NCBI RefSeq assembly: GCF_964340395.1
Contig: NC_135565.1
Location: 10,971,742-11,019,241, forward strand
Direction: 5' to 3'
Length of the DNA: 47,500 nt
Origin: Glandiceps talaboti
Lineage: Eukaryota > Hemichordata > Enteropneusta > Spengelidae
A program made the translations under genes and the position numbers. This document shows, in pieces, positions 44,753 to 47,500 of the stretch. The notes beneath the pieces are model-generated. The model saw nothing but the letters and a program-made list of their open reading frames with translations, was not told where the DNA came from and ran no database searches. The stretch's first letter is position 1, and every line of letters starts with the position of its first letter.

Positions 44753-44857
44753 AAAAGCATTCTACACTATGCAATATCCCAATACTATCGAACAGTTGCA
44801 TTCATTTTAAAAGACATAGGTCTTGACGTCAACGAAGTAATAAAAGTCAGTGATCAG
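44753..44857 (+). CDS. Ankyrin exon B7
   Basis: Phase-0 exon of 35 codons from ttacag to gtagga, same protein as B5 (ILHYAISQYYRTVAFIL). The 765-nt intron after it ends in an ATATC microsatellite. Confidence 0.88.
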
Positions 44858-45426
44858 GTAGGAAAAATGTCGCAATGTCAATGCAACTATATATCTTAAC
44901 ACACCACGAACTCTCTGTTCCTGTAAAGCCTTGTATGACTATTTGGTCGTGATTGACAAATGTAAAAGATTTCGGTCATACAAAAATACACAATAAAGTA
45001 ATGCAAAAAAAATAATGATGACATACTACCATGATGCATGTGAAAAAGGGGATATGTACAGCATGACCATGTGGAATTTCTAATAGTTAAATATTTAGAT
45101 TCATTTAACAGGTGCATTGACTTATATTTGTTATACTGATTGCTATGGCATTTGGTTTTTAATTGCAAATGTGGGAAATTCCATTAGATACATATAGTAA
45201 AACACTTCAGTATATGTCTTGCTTTGTAACTGGAATTTTCGGTGTGACATTAGGCCAGCCGTCGTTGAAGTGAACTTCAGAAACACGTTACTTGCGTTTG
45301 TATAAAGTAACTAGCCTTTAACAATTTATTAAGTGTCTTTGCCTTATTTGGACAATGAATGCCGGGATGTTTTTTTTTTATTAAATATATCATTTCATAT
45401 CAAATCATACCACATCACATCATAAA

Positions 45427-45578
45427 TATCATATCATATCATATCATATCATATCATATCATATCATATCATATCACATATATATATCATACCATATATC
45501 ATATCATACCATACCATATCATATCATATCATATATCATATCATATCATATCATATCATATCATATCATATCATATAA
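45427..45578. repeat. (ATATC)n microsatellite
   Basis: Counterpart of the tracts at 15112 and 30270, about 10 nt longer than the latter. Confidence 0.95.
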
Positions 45579-45622
45579 CGTATGATATCAGAATTATGAT
45601 TTAATATTATATTGTATCTAAG

Positions 45623-45730
45623 CATGAAGTTAAGGGACGAACAATCCTACACTGTGAAGCAGGCATTGGTGAAAGATCGGTTGTTGAACTTTGTCTCGAA
45701 ATTGGTGCCGACATCTGCAAAATCGATAAG
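45623..45730 (+). CDS. Ankyrin exon C7
   Basis: Phase-0 exon of 36 codons from tctaag to gtatgt, same protein as C5 (GRTILHCEAGIGERSVVEL). The 741-nt intron after it holds nothing recognisable. Confidence 0.88.
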
Positions 45731-46471
45731 GTATGTGTGTTTTTCTCGCTATGCTTTATTTAACAAATTCAGAACTCGTACGTATCCAAATCAAGTGACC
45801 AATTTTATACCTCTTGCAAAGTGACAAATGTTCAATATAATTCAAGATAACCTTTCATTCCAGTAGCCACAAATGACACACGAGCTATTGTTTGAAGTTG
45901 CTAGAGATGATTTCGATTGAATGGTCACTAATATGCATTTTATATAACACATAGTGCACATTTCCCATGTCGATATCCTGCCCATAGTTCGACAGACTTC
46001 TGATATCACAAATTTATGCCATTACTTTGTATTTTTGTATTTATCCTTTATTGAAAAAACAAGCCTTTGAATAACAATGCTAGTTTCTAATAGCACTTTA
46101 CAAACAATTCACGTGCCTTGACTTTCTACTTTACACTGTATGTTAATTAGATGATTAGAAAATTCAGGCAAATACCACTTCAACATGGTAAATCATTAGT
46201 AACATGTTACACTTTGTAAGGTGGTCGTGAATAGTCGCTAAGTGTGATAATTGACAGGCAAAGAAATGAACAACTTGCCTCTTACAGTGCTACTACCTTA
46301 TTTACTTCTCTATATGTATACATACAAACGTAACTATGAATGTTAGTCGTGTTCGATCCGACCTGTCTTTTAAGGTGGACGTGTGTGTGCTGCTGCAAAA
46401 CGTCATATTAAATTATCAGTTATGTTTATTAATGTCGTCGTTATGATAGGAAAATATGTTTTTTTCGAAAG

Positions 46472-46570
46472 GCTGGAAGAAGCCCCCTTTACTACGCAGT
46501 TGAGCAAAATAAGGTGGAAAATGTTCAGATATTACTTCAATCAGGCGCAAACTTCATACCAAGGACAGAG
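46472..46570 (+). CDS. Ankyrin exon D7
   Basis: Phase-0 exon of 33 codons from cgaaag to gtcagt, same protein as D5 but with the normal donor that D5 lost. The 388-nt intron after it holds the LINE relic. Confidence 0.88.
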
Positions 46571-46796
46571 GTCAGTATCATGTTAGTACCCCACTCACTA
46601 TCCAGACACACTATTACTATATATTCCACGTCATTTCTCCATCATATAATATTCAATTCTATTAAAACTTGTCTTAAAAATGCGCTAATTCCCTTCTGGT
46701 TCTGTGTCCAGTGACAGTATAAATGAACGATAAAAAAGTAACATTTTTATATGTAACATGTTCCATCATGGCACTTTCGATTATATCATCTTTTTT

Positions 46797-46912
46797 TGTT
46801 TTTGACTGTAAATGTAAAGTCATCCGCAAACGCTGAAATTTAATAACCTCATCTAGACTAGAGATGCATTGAATGATTGCTATTCTTTATGATATTATGT
46901 AAGGAACTATAT
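46797..46912 (-). mobile_element. LINE reverse-transcriptase relic
   Basis: Minus-strand FADD codons at 46830 to 46819, identical in context to the relic before E5. Confidence 0.6.
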
Positions 46913-46958
46913 GTGTTTTACTCATATATACTGTTTTTATTGACCAAACATTTTACAG

Positions 46959-47138
46959 TATGAGAACATACCAGTGGATGATTTGTCAGAATGTCCCGGT
47001 ACTGAAGATGATCACAAACCAAGCCCAGCATATGGTTCCTGTAATCACCCAATTTATCTAGCTGCAAAAATGTATGATAATTCGTCATTTGTCAAAACAC
47101 TTCAAGAAGCCGGAGTTAATATAGATGAAACGTGTAAG
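46959..47138 (+). CDS. Ankyrin exon E7 with acidic linker
   Basis: Phase-0 exon of 60 codons from ttacag to gtaaat, same protein as E5 (VDDLSECPGTEDDHK; HPIYLAAKMYDNSSF). It is the last exon in the window. The remaining 362 nt are intron, colinear with that after E5, without recognisable elements. Confidence 0.88.
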
Positions 47139-47500
47139 GTAAATAACGACATTCTTAGGTATTAATGTATAGTTAACTAACACTCGGTAAGTATCACGAC
47201 AAGACAACATTACAGCTAAAATGATGTAGGTTTAGTGTTACACTCATGTAACATGGCATTTATTACACACCCTCTAATGCAACAGAAACAATTAGATAGG
47301 TGCTGTGCACAGTGGGGATGAAGAAGTAGTCAAGTTGAAATGTTGATTCTTCAGTTAGAAAATAAACAATTACAGCCATTACAATCATCAAGCCCATATC
47401 TAATGTTTTCATCAAAAGGCTATTTTTTGCTGCAGTATGAAAGAATAACCATGCTTATCAGTGTTCAATGTGATTGGACAAAGGATCCCTTTGTACATGT

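Larger units (their letters stand above)
43339..47500 (+). repeat. Ankyrin module 7 (alpha), partial, exons A7-E7
   Basis: Alpha module cut by the window end; five exons (197 codons) are present. All five match module 5 in protein. By the spacing in module 5, exon F7 should start about 330 bp beyond the end. Confidence 0.86.

Overview
The window is eukaryotic, almost certainly from an invertebrate animal. It has small GT-AG introns, is visibly AT-rich, carries long CATA, GATA, AT, GA/GT and ATATC microsatellites, and contains decayed Penelope-like and LINE retroelements, tRNA-derived SINE-like pieces and inverted-repeat DNA elements. I cannot name the species. A marine invertebrate such as a mollusc or another lophotrochozoan would fit, but that is only an impression.

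Only one kind of coding sequence is visible, all on the + strand: a very long array of small ankyrin-repeat exons. I can place 65 exons (259-47138). Each encodes about one ankyrin repeat (32-36 codons; one type has 60). Each has an AG acceptor and a GT donor, each is a multiple of three, and all introns are phase 0. Read in order they form one uninterrupted frame of 2,380 codons with no stop, and no convincing first or last exon of a gene. The window therefore lies inside a giant ankyrin-repeat gene or a run of near-identical genes.

The exons come in ten types in fixed order (called A-J here), making a 364-residue module. Modules start at 259, 6516, 13022, 19747, 28186, 34862 and 43339; the last is cut off after E7. 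Modules alternate between two flavours: alpha (1, 3, 5, 7) and beta (2, 4, 6). The true tandem unit is thus alpha+beta: 20 exons, about 12.8 kb in the oldest copy and 15.15 kb in the later ones, a higher-order repeat like those of alpha satellite but made of coding exons. From about 18.09 kb onward the sequence repeats almost perfectly 15.1-15.18 kb downstream. Beta modules 4 and 6 differ in their exons by one synonymous base. The stretch 13-18 kb is more diverged from 28-33 kb.

Introns carry datable insertions: a LINE reverse-transcriptase fossil before exon E of all alpha modules; a 336-bp inverted-repeat element with a 10-bp target duplication after A of modules 3, 5 and 7; a Penelope-like GIY-YIG fossil after C of modules 4 and 6; and a 1.18-kb element after J of modules 4 and 6 whose empty site is preserved in module 2. 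These insertions order the duplications. The protein can only be described as an ankyrin-repeat scaffold; no catalytic, membrane or signalling domain lies in the window.
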